Origin: Salinadaptatus halalkaliphilus | GTDB lineage: Archaea; Halobacteriota; Halobacteria; Halobacteriales; Natrialbaceae | DNA: 64,000 bases | Assembly: GCF_006543045.1 (NCBI RefSeq) | Contig: NZ_RBZW01000021.1 | Location: 1 to 64,000 of the forward strand | Direction: 5' to 3' | Shown here: positions 34,977-44,119 of the stretch, piece after piece | Position numbering within the stretch: the first letter of the stretch is position 1 | How the letters are laid out: every line of letters begins with the position of its first letter | Notes under the pieces: model-generated | The model's database searches: none | What the model saw: the letters and a program-made list of their open reading frames with translations, nothing else | What the model was told of the DNA's origin: nothing | Position numbers and translations under genes: made by a program

Positions 34977-35246
34977 TCAGAACTTATAAGAGAGGTACAG
35001 TGCGATCCCCGAATGGATCCCAATAGCAAACAGTATCCACGATTCCGCGAAACGGCCGCCGGCCAGTAACGCGACTGCAAGCACGTACGGGCCAACGATG
35101 ACGGCCGAAACCAGCCACTCCCACTGGCGACGCGAGACGCCCAGCCACCGTCGCAGCTGTTCCCGAATGGGTACTCGACCGGACTCGGGATCGAGAGTCG
35201 AACCGGGTGAGTGTGGTCGTGTCGTCGATTCAGGTCGATCTGTCAT
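34977..35246 (-). CDS. Small two-helix membrane protein
   Basis: This 89-residue protein has a polar N-terminal half and two hydrophobic helices (about 45-66 and 70-88), the last ending in YLSYKF. Its start overlaps the stop of the upstream coiled-coil gene as ATGA, so the two form a unit convergent with the ABC operon. No family was recognised. Confidence 0.6.
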   Translation of the reverse strand: MTDRPESTTRPHSPGSTLDPESGRVPIREQLRRWLGVSRRQWEWLVSAVIVGPYVLAVALLAGGRFAESWILFAIGIHSGIALYLSYKF

Positions 35247-35773
35247 CGAAGATATGCCTGTAAGATCCGCAGGTTCTGATCGACGTCGTCGATCGTGTCG
35301 TTGTGTGTCTCCAGCGCTGCAATAGCGCCTTCGAGATGTGCGTGACTGTCGAGCAGTACCGCCTGGTCACCGTCTCGCTCGAGGCGATCGACGTTCGTTT
35401 CGACTGCATCGACCAGAGCCGCCATCTCCTCGCGAAATTGACGTATCGTGTCGTTGTGCTGGCGGAGCTTCTCGATTGATCGGTCGCGATGACGGACGGC
35501 CTGTGCCGTCGAGAGGTGTGCCGTCCCATCTTCAAGGCACGCGAGGCTCCGTCGCTCGGCTGCAAGCGCCTCTTCGAGACGGTTCAGACACGCCTGCTGC
35601 GTCTTAAGTACCTCTCGAGTTTCCGAAAACTGATCGGCGTCGGACTCGAGTTCCCTGGCGAACGTCGTTTGGCGTTTGTCGTCCAGTTCGGTAAGCCGCT
35701 CGACGAGGTCGAGGATCGATTGGACGGATAGCGACTCGTCAGCGCCATCAACGGTACGATCGTTCGTGGTCAT
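35243..35773 (-). CDS. Coiled-coil protein
   Basis: This 176-residue, mostly alpha-helical protein has long heptad-like stretches (about 18-55 and 55-170), many glutamate, glutamine, leucine and arginine residues and no membrane segment. It is coupled to the following small membrane protein by ATGA overlap, which suggests a membrane-associated complex. Function is unknown. Confidence 0.6.
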   Translation of the reverse strand: MTTNDRTVDGADESLSVQSILDLVERLTELDDKRQTTFARELESDADQFSETREVLKTQQACLNRLEEALAAERRSLACLEDGTAHLSTAQAVRHRDRSIEKLRQHNDTIRQFREEMAALVDAVETNVDRLERDGDQAVLLDSHAHLEGAIAALETHNDTIDDVDQNLRILQAYLR

Positions 35774-36051
35774 GAACTAATTAACAATTCTGATACAAAG
35801 TCGCCAAAGTCAAACGGATGGACTACATTATACTCCATTTCACTAAACATTCATTCACTGAATTTGCTTTAATGTTTTGGTACCTGCTTCGTTCGACTGC
35901 TCCATCCTGCCAGGATCGGGCTGGCAGTCCACGCCTCAGACGAGGACTCGACTCTCGAGCTTTCATCGGTTCTGTCTTGCTGTACTCGGTTTCCCTCGAA
36001 CAAGCCGCTGAACATCGAACGGTCTTTACCCGATCGGTCGTGAGTCCCGGT

Positions 36052-36771
36052 ATGGAAGACGTCGTCGATGCGGACGACATCGAGGCGATCCAGTGGCGAC
36101 ACGACGCCTCGACGTCGACGTTTGTGCGATGGGGATGGGCCTTGGGCGTCGGCACCTTCTTCGCCGCGATCTCGATCGTCGTCTGGTGGCGGCTGTACGA
36201 TCTGGCCAGCCAGACCGGCGTCGAAACGGTCGTGTTTGCGCTCACCGCGGCGGCCGTCGTGACCATCCTCGCACTCGCTATCGGCGACACGAACCGACAC
36301 CTCCGAACGCTCGCCGGCTGGCTCTCGCTCGAGCCCACGGATCGAACCCTCGAGCGCGCGATGGACGCCACACTCGGCACGGTCGCCATGGCACTGGTTA
36401 TCGGCTCGTTCATGGTCGCGGGTCGGCTCGTCGTCGAACTCGATGTCCTCGAGAACGTCGGTCCCGGTCCCTTCACCGGCGTGGCGGCGTTGACGCTGCC
36501 GGTCGCGCTGGTCGTCCTCGTGCTCGCGTCGTTTTTCAGCTCGCGGGGCGCGCTCGATCGGACGAACGACACGCTCTATCTCGGCGATCCCGACCACGCT
36601 ATCGACCTCGAGTTGATTCAGGCTGTCTCCGTGCGCCGGATCGGCGACGCGGCCGTCGTCGGGCTCACCTACGCCCAGCCCGACAACCAGTACGTCGCCG
36701 GCCCGCGACGGATCGTCGTTCCCCCGGACGTCGCGAGCGAAATCGAACGAACCGTCAACTCGAGGCCGTAA
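36052..36771 (+). CDS. Polytopic membrane protein, function unknown
   Basis: This 239-residue protein has four hydrophobic helices between about residues 25 and 165, followed by a soluble C-terminal domain of about 65 residues that looks like a small PH-like beta fold (LIQAVSVRRIGDAAVVGLTY). The start at 36052 is preferred to an upstream ATG that would add an AT-rich, unlikely extension. It is a single gene convergent with a zinc-ribbon gene. Confidence 0.65.
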   Translation: MEDVVDADDIEAIQWRHDASTSTFVRWGWALGVGTFFAAISIVVWWRLYDLASQTGVETVVFALTAAAVVTILALAIGDTNRHLRTLAGWLSLEPTDRTLERAMDATLGTVAMALVIGSFMVAGRLVVELDVLENVGPGPFTGVAALTLPVALVVLVLASFFSSRGALDRTNDTLYLGDPDHAIDLELIQAVSVRRIGDAAVVGLTYAQPDNQYVAGPRRIVVPPDVASEIERTVNSRP

Positions 36772-36848
36772 TCGACCTCGACCGGCTCGAGGTCGGGACC
36801 CACTCCGTGTCGTCGGCAGGTGTCGGCGTTCGCTCTCGAGGGTCGTCT

Positions 36849-37118
36849 TCAGGAGGACAGCGAGGTGCAATTCCAGCCGGGATCGTGCCCAGTGCGATCG
36901 ATACGATCAGAACGACACGCTGGACAATAGTCGGGGGTGACGGATTCGCTTTGCGGGACGTACACCGCGCCGCCACACTCCACGCAGGCATCTGCAACGA
37001 TCGTCACGCAGTCCGTGCAGATGTTGAAGTCGTCAACTGTGAGGTCGCGAAGGGGCTCGAGTTGTTTATCCAAATTGTACTCGTCGATGACCGACTGACA
37101 GTTGTGGCACGGTTTCAT
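36849..37118 (-). CDS. Small multi-zinc-ribbon protein
   Basis: This 89-residue protein carries four CxxC pairs at about 4-7, 34-37, 45-48 and 65-68, enough for two zinc sites. The start at 37118 places the first CxxC at the N-terminus. Proteins like this are abundant in haloarchaea and are mostly uncharacterised. It may bind nucleic acid or protein. Confidence 0.6.
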   Translation of the reverse strand: MKPCHNCQSVIDEYNLDKQLEPLRDLTVDDFNICTDCVTIVADACVECGGAVYVPQSESVTPDYCPACRSDRIDRTGHDPGWNCTSLSS

Positions 37119-37192
37119 AGCGGTGCATATAGGTCCATGTGAACACACCCCTAAATATCTACCTTCGGAACTGATCGTTACAGCAACCCGTC

Positions 37193-38590
37193 TCAGCCGT
37201 TGGTTTCCTCACCGGTGGCGTCGTTCTTATCGTCCTCGTTTTGCTCAGGCGCTTGCTCCTCGAGTTTTCGCAGTCGGGCTTTTAGAATTCGCGTGTTCTC
37301 GACGCTCTCGACCGTGATGCGGACGCCATCGTAGGTGATCTCTTCGCCTTCCTCGACCAGCCGGCCAGCACGATTGAAGATGAAGCCGGCGATGGTCTCG
37401 AACTCCTCGCCTTCGGGGAGATCGATCTCGAGGGCTTCGTTGACGTCCTCGATGTTGACCTCGCCTCGGACGAGGACGGTCTGCTTGTCGAGGAACTCGA
37501 TCGGCTCTTCCTCGCCGGATTTGAGGATCTCGCCGACGATCTCCTCGATCATGTCCTCGACCGTAACGAGGCCCTCGGTGGTGCCGAACTCGTCGATGAC
37601 GATGGCCATATGCATCCGGTTTTCCCGCATCTCGGTCAGCAGTTCGTCGATATTCTTCGACTCTGGAACGTGCAGCGTCGGCTGAATGAGATCGTCCAAC
37701 TCGAGTTCGTCGTTGTCGGTCTCGCCGTAGTTCAGGTCACGCACGAGGTCACGAATGTGGACGACGCCCTGCACGTTGTCGAGACTGCCCTCGTAGACCG
37801 GAACCCGTGCGTGGCCGCTCTGGATGCAGGTCTGGATGGCCTCGTCGATGTCGGCGTCTTTCGGGACGGCGGTCATGTCTAGGCGAGGCGTCATCACCTC
37901 CTTGACGATGGTGTTGTTAAAGCGGAAGATACGGGTGAGCATCTCGTGTTCTTCCTCCTCTAAGACGCCCTCGCGCTCGCCGGATTCGATCATCTCCTGG
38001 ATCTCGTCGCGCGTGACATAGGGCGATTCGATCGCGCCCGTCGACCCCGTCAGGCGGTTGACCTGCCGCGTGAGATAATCGAAGAGGATGATGAGCGGAT
38101 AGAGTAGGTACTCGGTGGCCTTCAGGGGCTTCGAAATACGAACGGCCCACGACTCGGTGTTTTCGACCGCGTAGGACTTTGGAACGCTCTCGCCGAACAA
38201 TAGGACGAGGGCGGTGATCCCGAACGTCGCCAGCAGTACGCCGACGAGTCCGCCGAAGTGCAGCGAGAGGACGGCCGTCGCGATCGAGGACATCGCGATG
38301 TTGACGATGTTGTTCCCGACGAGGATCGTCACGAGCAGCCGGTGTGGGTCGTCCTTGAGGGTTTTCACCAGTTCCGCGCCGTCGATCCCGTCCTCGACCA
38401 TTCCCTCGAGGCGATGCTTCGGGAGGTTGAACATCGCGATCTCGGATGACGAGAAAAATCCGGAGAGAGCGATAAGTATCGCGACCGTAAAGACGCCGAG
38501 AATCGTAACCGTCGACTCCTCGATCTCGAGGCCGACTACCGGGACCTCGTAGGCGGCGAGCACGAGTTCGACGGGCAACGAGAACGTCAT
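37193..38590 (-). CDS. CNNM/CorC (hemolysin-related) transporter-associated protein
   Basis: This 465-residue protein has an N-terminal DUF21 membrane domain (about 25-200, three to four helices), two tandem CBS domains (about 215-340, with MTPRLDMTAVPKDA and the DEFGTTEGLVTVEDMIEEIVGEI motif) and a C-terminal CorC_HlyC domain. Members are linked to magnesium or cobalt efflux. An acidic tail follows. It is monocistronic and divergent from the glutaredoxin pair. Confidence 0.93.
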   Translation of the reverse strand: MTFSLPVELVLAAYEVPVVGLEIEESTVTILGVFTVAILIALSGFFSSSEIAMFNLPKHRLEGMVEDGIDGAELVKTLKDDPHRLLVTILVGNNIVNIAMSSIATAVLSLHFGGLVGVLLATFGITALVLLFGESVPKSYAVENTESWAVRISKPLKATEYLLYPLIILFDYLTRQVNRLTGSTGAIESPYVTRDEIQEMIESGEREGVLEEEEHEMLTRIFRFNNTIVKEVMTPRLDMTAVPKDADIDEAIQTCIQSGHARVPVYEGSLDNVQGVVHIRDLVRDLNYGETDNDELELDDLIQPTLHVPESKNIDELLTEMRENRMHMAIVIDEFGTTEGLVTVEDMIEEIVGEILKSGEEEPIEFLDKQTVLVRGEVNIEDVNEALEIDLPEGEEFETIAGFIFNRAGRLVEEGEEITYDGVRITVESVENTRILKARLRKLEEQAPEQNEDDKNDATGEETNG

Positions 38591-38692
38591 CGATGGTGGG
38601 GATTACGGCTGGATCGGTTAACCGTTTACCATTTACCGGTGGCTGGCGCCGGCGACGACACGTTTACCCGCCCGTTTCCCGTACAGACGGGT

Positions 38693-38989
38693 ATGGGTGA
38701 GTCGACCGATCCGCCGATCACGTTCTACCGGCTGCAGGCGTGTCCGTACTGCGAACGCGTTACTCACACACTGAACGACCTCGATCTCGAGTACCGGTCG
38801 CGGTTCGTCGAGCCGTTGCACTCGAAACGCGACATCGTCAAGCGCGTCGCGGGCGTTCGAACCGTCCCCGTCATCGTCGACGACAACACCGGCGTGACGA
38901 TGGCCGAGAGCGCAAACGTCGTCGACTACCTCGAGTCGACCTACGGCGACGGAGCGACGAGCGAGGCCGACGCTGGGGGTGCGGACTAA
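38693..38989 (+). CDS. Glutaredoxin/GST-N-like thioredoxin-fold protein
   Basis: This 98-residue thioredoxin-fold protein has the redox motif CPYC at residues 17-20, the cis-proline in RTVPVIVD and an MAESANVVDYLES helix typical of glutaredoxin and GST N-terminal domains. Its stop and the next start overlap as TAATG, so it is translationally coupled to the peroxiredoxin-like gene. Confidence 0.87.
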   Translation: MGESTDPPITFYRLQACPYCERVTHTLNDLDLEYRSRFVEPLHSKRDIVKRVAGVRTVPVIVDDNTGVTMAESANVVDYLESTYGDGATSEADAGGAD

Positions 38990-39513
38990 TGCCCGAGTTC
39001 GACGTCGTCGAGCTGCCAGCGGCGACGCCGCCCGCGACCGGCGAGGAGGCGCCCGATTTCACGCGACCGCTCGTCACCGACGAGTTCTGGGAGGACCGAT
39101 CCCTGTCGTCGCTGCTCGCGGAAAGCGAGGGGCGGACGATTCTCGTCTTTACGCCGATGATCGGTTCGTTCCCCGGAACCTACGTCTGGGAGGAACTCGC
39201 CGAGCGCAACTGGGACGAGGGCGTCGATCGGGTCGTCGGTATCACGGCTGCGACGCCGTATGCCGTCTCGTCGTTTCTCGACGGGACCGGCGTCCCGTTT
39301 TCGATCTTCGCGGATCCCGCGAACGACGTCGCCGACCGTTACGGCGTCGCCCACGACCTCGACGGCATGACGGGGATCAGCGAACCGCGACCCGCGTTCG
39401 TCGTCCTCGAGGCCGACGGCACCGTCGCCGCCAGTTGGGTCGCAAGCGAGTGGCCGGAGTTTCCCGAGTACGACGAGTTAGAAACGCAGCTGGGTCTCGA
39501 GACACCCTCGTAA
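38989..39513 (+). CDS. Peroxiredoxin-like protein without cysteine
   Basis: This 174-residue AhpC/TSA-like fold has APDFTRPLV at 21-29, ILVFTP and FADPANDVADRYGV. The peroxidatic motif PxxxTxxC reads PMIGSFPG (56-63), with glycine in place of cysteine, and the whole protein has no cysteine. It therefore cannot act as an ordinary peroxiredoxin. Coupling to a CPYC glutaredoxin suggests a partner or regulatory role. Confidence 0.8.
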   Translation: MPEFDVVELPAATPPATGEEAPDFTRPLVTDEFWEDRSLSSLLAESEGRTILVFTPMIGSFPGTYVWEELAERNWDEGVDRVVGITAATPYAVSSFLDGTGVPFSIFADPANDVADRYGVAHDLDGMTGISEPRPAFVVLEADGTVAASWVASEWPEFPEYDELETQLGLETPS

Positions 39514-39550
39514 TCGAAAACAGGTCCTCGGCCGCCGAGAAAACGGGTCG

Positions 39551-40390
39551 TTAGACGTCGAGCAGCCCCTCGTCGTCATCGTCTCCCGATTCGTCTCCAT
39601 CCCCGTCGTCCCCCAGCTCGTCGCTGTCGTCGTCGGTCGCACCGTCATCGCCGTCGGAGACATCGTCGTGGCCATCAGAACCGTCGTCCGTCGAATCGTC
39701 ATTGCCTGTTCCGTCGCCATCGTCCGGTGGTTCGCCGTTAGTCGCGGCCTCGAGGTCGTCGACAATGCCATCGAACAGCGTGTCGACGTTGTCTTGCTCG
39801 AGGAGTGCGACCTGATCGGGATAGACGGCAATCGCGACCAGCAGGTCCTCGCCGCTCTCGACGGCCTCGGTGATCTGCAGCGTGACGTCGACGGCGACCC
39901 CGTCGAACTGAGCGTCGGCGTCGAACGTCGAGGAAACGGTCTCTTGCTCGAGAATCGTCACCTCGTCGTCGCGCTGATGGGCGATGTTGCTGATGTCGTC
40001 GTAGTTGTCCTCGACGAGCTCGACGAGCTCCTGTGAACCCATCTCACCGACGGGATTGAAGTCTCGCCCGAGGATGCTGACCTGGGGCGTGGTCAGGAGC
40101 ATGAAGACGGCACCGCGTTGCCTGCCGAGTAGCCCCATATCGACCGCCTTGTCGTATTCGGTCAGCCGGTTGGCGACGGAAACGCGTTCCTCGGTGACGA
40201 GCATTCCGACCGGCTCCTCGACGACGAGTTCCTCGACGCCGGTTAGCTCGTATCCCGTTTCCTCGCGTGTCGCCTGCGTGACGCCGGCCGGGCCGGCGTG
40301 GTGCTCGTCCAGGCCAACGACGCCCAGACAACCTGCGAGACTCGAGAGTCCGATCGTGCCAGCACCGGCGAGGACGGTTCGTCGGTTCAT
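39551..40390 (-). CDS. DUF6517-like secreted lipoprotein
   Basis: This 279-residue protein has a signal with an RR pair and a lipobox (MNRRTVLAGAGTIGLSSLAGC), so it is probably a Tat lipoprotein. The central domain (about 30-210) resembles haloarchaeal DUF6517. The last 65 residues are almost only aspartate, glutamate, glycine and serine, an extreme acidic tail. Function is unknown. Confidence 0.75.
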   Translation of the reverse strand: MNRRTVLAGAGTIGLSSLAGCLGVVGLDEHHAGPAGVTQATREETGYELTGVEELVVEEPVGMLVTEERVSVANRLTEYDKAVDMGLLGRQRGAVFMLLTTPQVSILGRDFNPVGEMGSQELVELVEDNYDDISNIAHQRDDEVTILEQETVSSTFDADAQFDGVAVDVTLQITEAVESGEDLLVAIAVYPDQVALLEQDNVDTLFDGIVDDLEAATNGEPPDDGDGTGNDDSTDDGSDGHDDVSDGDDGATDDDSDELGDDGDGDESGDDDDEGLLDV

Positions 40391-40473
40391 CTCACCACAA
40401 ATCCAAACCCGATTTATTTTAGTTTATTGGCTTTGCCTGATTTTTTAGTTTAACTTGACATATTTTCGGCGCG

Positions 40474-41862
40474 CTACCCGAACAGCCACTCGAGTAGTTG
40501 CGCGATGGCGGTTCGGACACGGGACCAAAGCGACGCCGAGCCGTCGGTGGATGCGCCGGAGTCGCTGGCATCGTCTCGAGCCCCGTCGCTGTCGCGCTCG
40601 GTGGCGGACTCGATCGCTGCCGTCGCGTCGACGAGCCCGTGACCGTCCCAGCAGGCGTCGGTCATCGACTCCGCGCTGTCCTCGAGGATAGCGCGCACGT
40701 CGGCCCCCGGACCAGGGCCGTCGGCGTCGTACTGTGCCCAGACCAGCCCTGCGACGCCGGCAACGTGGGGACAGGCCATACTCGTCCCGCTCCGTGTGGC
40801 GTAGTCGTTGCCGATGTCGGTCGAGGAAATACTCGAGCCGGGCGCGACCAGACCGACCGCCTCGCCGACGCTGCTGTAGGCGGCGAGCGAGTCGTCGTCG
40901 TCCGTCGCGGCGACGGCAAGGACGTCGTCGTGAGTTGCGGGATAGGTGACATTGTCCGCGCCACAGCTCTCGCCGCCCGAGTTCCCCTCGTTGCCGGCCG
41001 CACCGATCACGAGGTGGCCCGCCGCGGCGGCCGCCTCGATAGCCGTGTCCATCGCGTCCGTGCTCTCGGTCCCGCCGACGCTCAGCGAGGCGATCTCGAT
41101 GTCGTTCGAGAGACACCAGTCGATCCCCGCCGCCAGCCAGCTGTGGTAGCCCTGGCCGTCGTCGTCGAGCACCTTCACCGCGTAACAGTTCGCTTCCGGG
41201 GCGACGCCCACGACGCCGATGTCGTTCTCGAGTGCCCCCGCGATGCCGGCACAGTGAGTCCCGTGGCCGTGTCGGTCCTCGTAATCGCCCGGCATGCCGG
41301 TAGCGTTGTAGCCGCCGGCGACCTCGAGGTCGCAGTGGGCCGTCTCGATCCCGGTATCGAGGATGGCAATGTCGACGCTGTCGCCGGTTTCTTCGACTTC
41401 GTCGGCCCCGATTCGCTCCCATCCCCACGACGGCCGCTCGGGCGGATGGACGGTACAGTCGCCGCCCCCGCCGCCGATGAGACCGTCGTCGCCGACGAGC
41501 CCGTCGTCGATCGGTCCGGTCACGTCGTCGATCAGGTCGATGCGACGATGGTGGTGGCCGCCGCCAGCGCCAGTCTGGAGGTCGACTCGCGGGTCGTCCT
41601 CGACGAGTGCGATTCGCGAGTCGGCCTCGAGTTCGTCGCGAACGCTTGCAGGAACGGTCGCGGCGAGGAAATCGAAGTTGTCGTACTCGAGGCGGACGCC
41701 CCCCTCGAGGGCCTCGAGGCCGGCAATTGCCTCAGTGAGCGGGCCGTCGGGGTGAATGAGTACCCGCTCGTCGTCACCGAGGGCACTCGCGGGCTGGCTG
41801 CCGACCACCGCCGTGACGCCCACAGCAGTGGCTTGCAGCGCCTGGCGACGGGTGAGTCCCAT
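40474..41862 (-). CDS. Tat-exported subtilisin-family serine protease (halolysin-like)
   Basis: This 462-residue S8 peptidase has a twin-arginine signal (LTRRQALQA), a propeptide region (about 30-95) and the catalytic triad D169 (ILDTGI), H200 (HGHGTH) and S361 (GTSMACPHVAG). The oxyanion asparagine is N291. A glycine-rich and histidine-rich insert lies at about 98-135. The C-terminal end after about 425 is polar and finishes with a short hydrophobic helix. It would digest extracellular protein. Confidence 0.93.
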   Translation of the reverse strand: MGLTRRQALQATAVGVTAVVGSQPASALGDDERVLIHPDGPLTEAIAGLEALEGGVRLEYDNFDFLAATVPASVRDELEADSRIALVEDDPRVDLQTGAGGGHHHRRIDLIDDVTGPIDDGLVGDDGLIGGGGGDCTVHPPERPSWGWERIGADEVEETGDSVDIAILDTGIETAHCDLEVAGGYNATGMPGDYEDRHGHGTHCAGIAGALENDIGVVGVAPEANCYAVKVLDDDGQGYHSWLAAGIDWCLSNDIEIASLSVGGTESTDAMDTAIEAAAAAGHLVIGAAGNEGNSGGESCGADNVTYPATHDDVLAVAATDDDDSLAAYSSVGEAVGLVAPGSSISSTDIGNDYATRSGTSMACPHVAGVAGLVWAQYDADGPGPGADVRAILEDSAESMTDACWDGHGLVDATAAIESATERDSDGARDDASDSGASTDGSASLWSRVRTAIAQLLEWLFG

Positions 41863-41932
41863 AGCTATCGAAGCCCTGTTCGTTCACACTAAATCTCTTG
41901 TGGTCGAGAGTGTCAGGCGCTGAACACGGTAT

Positions 41933-42304
41933 TTAGGGATACAAGAGGCCACCGAGTGCCCCGGCCAGCGCGCTCTCTATCGCTAGCACGAACGAGACGA
42001 GGACGGCAACGCCGAAGATACCGATGCCGGCGACGCCGGTGACGAGCCCGCCGGCCGGTCCGCCCGCCCAGCCCGCGAGGCCGACGACGACCGCGATGAG
42101 GAACCCGGCGACGATGCCGCCGAGCGCTCCCGAGAGCAGTCCGTGCCAGGCGCCGCGGCCGAGTCCGCCGCCTGCGAGGTAGCCGGCGACGAAGCCGCCG
42201 ATCAACCCCGCCGTGAGCTGGCCGAGAACCGGCACCGAGAGGCCGATCAGCCCGAGAATCGTCGTCACGAGAAAGCCAATTAGGACGGCACGCCAGTCGG
42301 TCAT
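41933..42304 (-). CDS. DUF5518-like membrane protein
   Basis: This 123-residue protein has about four glycine- and alanine-rich hydrophobic helices with the repeated GGFVAGYLAGGG pattern typical of haloarchaeal DUF5518 proteins. The start at 42304 removes a long N-terminal extension that overlaps the divergent GTPase gene. Function is unknown. Confidence 0.75.
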   Translation of the reverse strand: MTDWRAVLIGFLVTTILGLIGLSVPVLGQLTAGLIGGFVAGYLAGGGLGRGAWHGLLSGALGGIVAGFLIAVVVGLAGWAGGPAGGLVTGVAGIGIFGVAVLVSFVLAIESALAGALGGLLYP

Positions 42305-42404
42305 ACCTGCAGCAGGACTCGAGCGACCGTATGCGTTTGGGAGGCAGTGACCGCCACGGCGCGTAACGAACGAGCTTTTACCACCGCGCGTTCTAGCTAG
42401 CGCT

Positions 42405-43478
42405 ATGATTTTCGAAGACCTTCCGACGACGCCCACGTCGGAAGAGCTGATCGACAAGGCGTTTTCGCGGGCGGCACGGGCCGGCAGGGCCAAGGGCGGC
42501 CTCGAGGCCCAGCAGTCGATGCTCCAGACCGCGGCGAACATCATCTCGGACAATCTGGAGAACGTCGTGACGGCGTGGCCGGACTTCGAGTACGACGCCC
42601 ATCCGTTCTACTACGAACTCGCCGACGCCGTCCTCGAGTCGACTGCTCGACCCGGCGACGAGGCCGCGGGCGTCGACGACCTTCGCCAGAGCCTCTCGGA
42701 GGTGATGTGGGCCAGCCGGAAGGCTCGCGAGATTCACGAGGAGTACCAGCCGCGCCTGCGCAAGACCGACGCCGACACCGCTCGCAAGCACCGTAAACAG
42801 GCCTTCGCCCGACTGGCCGATATCGTCGAACAGGTCGACGACGATCTCCTGTTCATCAACGAGGCGCGCAACGACCTGCGGGATCTGCCCGAGATCGATC
42901 CCGAGACGCCGACGATTGTCGTCGCCGGCTATCCAAACGTCGGCAAGTCGTCGTTCGTCAACGACGTAACCAACGCCCGCGGCGAGACGGCGTCGTATCC
43001 GTTCACGACGAAAGGCATCGGCGTCGGCCACTTCGAGGGGGCGGCGACAGCCGCCGGATCCGAGCGGTCCGATCGGTCCGCGTTGAACGGTCACATCCGC
43101 CACCAGATCGTCGACACGCCGGGGCTGCTCGATCGCCCTCCCCAGGAACGAAACGAGATCGAATCCCAGGCTGTCAGCGCCGTCGAACACCTCGCGGACT
43201 GCATGCTCGTGATGGTCGACCCGAGCGGCGAGTGTGGCTACCCCCTCGAGTCTCAACTCGAGCTCCGGGACTCGATCACCGCCCAGTTCGAGGACGTGCC
43301 GGTCCTGACCGTCGCGAACAAGGTCGATCGCGAAGACGTCTGGGACGACAGCCTTCGCGAGGAGCTTGCGGCCGATTACCGGATGAGCGTCGAAACCGGC
43401 GAGAACGTCGACACCGTCCTCGAGGCCGCTGTCGACGCGATCGACCACGAACCGACCCTGCCGTTCGAGGAGTCCTAA
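42405..43478 (+). CDS. NOG1-family GTP-binding protein
   Basis: This 357-residue GTPase has a helical N-terminal NOG1 domain (about 1-165) and the G motifs AGYPNVGKSS (G1, about 174-183), DTPGLLD (G3) and NKVD (G4). In eukaryotes NOG1 acts in large-subunit ribosome assembly, and the archaeal protein probably does too. Confidence 0.9.
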   Translation: MIFEDLPTTPTSEELIDKAFSRAARAGRAKGGLEAQQSMLQTAANIISDNLENVVTAWPDFEYDAHPFYYELADAVLESTARPGDEAAGVDDLRQSLSEVMWASRKAREIHEEYQPRLRKTDADTARKHRKQAFARLADIVEQVDDDLLFINEARNDLRDLPEIDPETPTIVVAGYPNVGKSSFVNDVTNARGETASYPFTTKGIGVGHFEGAATAAGSERSDRSALNGHIRHQIVDTPGLLDRPPQERNEIESQAVSAVEHLADCMLVMVDPSGECGYPLESQLELRDSITAQFEDVPVLTVANKVDREDVWDDSLREELAADYRMSVETGENVDTVLEAAVDAIDHEPTLPFEES

Positions 43479-43496
43479 CGCCGTGACGATCGATCC

Positions 43497-43850
43497 GTGA
43501 CGATGAAGGGGCCAGGACTGCTCTGGATGTTCCAGACCGCCGCGGGGCTTTCGATGGCCGGGCCGATGTTCGTCATCGGATTCGACCTCTTCCGGTCGGG
43601 AGAGACGGCAATTGGCGTCGGATTCTTCGCTATCGGTGCGGTTGCGCTCTACCTGCCGACGTACTTGATCCAGCGGATCGGCGGACCACGAACCTGGATT
43701 CGCCGTCGGCTGGGCCGTTCCGGAGGCGAATCGTCGACCGACGCCAGTGCTCCCTCCAGCGGCGGTTCGAACGCCGACTTCGAGGGGGAGTCGGCGTCCA
43801 GGGCCAATTCGAACGGCGCTGGACTCCTCGAGCGGCTTCGTCGTCGCTAA
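43497..43850 (+). CDS. Small membrane protein with basic/disordered tail
   Basis: This 117-residue protein has two membrane helices (about 8-28 and 38-58) followed by an arginine-rich anchor and a serine-, glycine- and asparagine-rich tail. It starts at a GTG at 43497 or the ATG two codons later, shortly after the NOG1 stop. Function is unknown. Confidence 0.6.
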   Translation: MTMKGPGLLWMFQTAAGLSMAGPMFVIGFDLFRSGETAIGVGFFAIGAVALYLPTYLIQRIGGPRTWIRRRLGRSGGESSTDASAPSSGGSNADFEGESASRANSNGAGLLERLRRR

Positions 43851-44119
43851 CCGTGGTGACCTGGACCGCCGTCCGTCAGCTCTGGCGAAAAATCGCGACC
43901 CGGCTGCGGGTGTGCCGGGACTCGTATGGCGGTCCGTACGAGACGGATATGCCAACCCAGTGCAGGGAGGTGGCTGAGGGCGATCGTCCCGCAGTTCCGC
44001 GGTTGTGCCGACCGGACACAGATATCACGCGTGTCCTCGAGTCCGTTTCGGGAACCGTCGAACCGATACCGTCGAGTCGAATCGGAACGTTCTCGGTGAC
44101 ACTCTCGTGAGCGAGTCGT
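43851..44119. other. Intergenic region, no clear gene
   Basis: About 270 bases lie between two membrane-protein genes. A GTG-started frame of 85 codons (43853-44110) is open but has atypical composition (cysteine- and arginine-rich, no domain) and no obvious promoter, so I do not call it a gene. Confidence 0.4.

Noticed and set aside
35818-36051. Upstream extension of the membrane-protein gene at 36052
   Set aside because: The extension lies in an AT-rich promoter-like stretch and its translation does not look like a haloarchaeal protein; the ATG at 36052 is a better start.
43853-44110. 85-codon GTG frame between two membrane-protein genes
   Set aside because: No domain, unusual residue content and no promoter-like box; kept only as an intergenic note.
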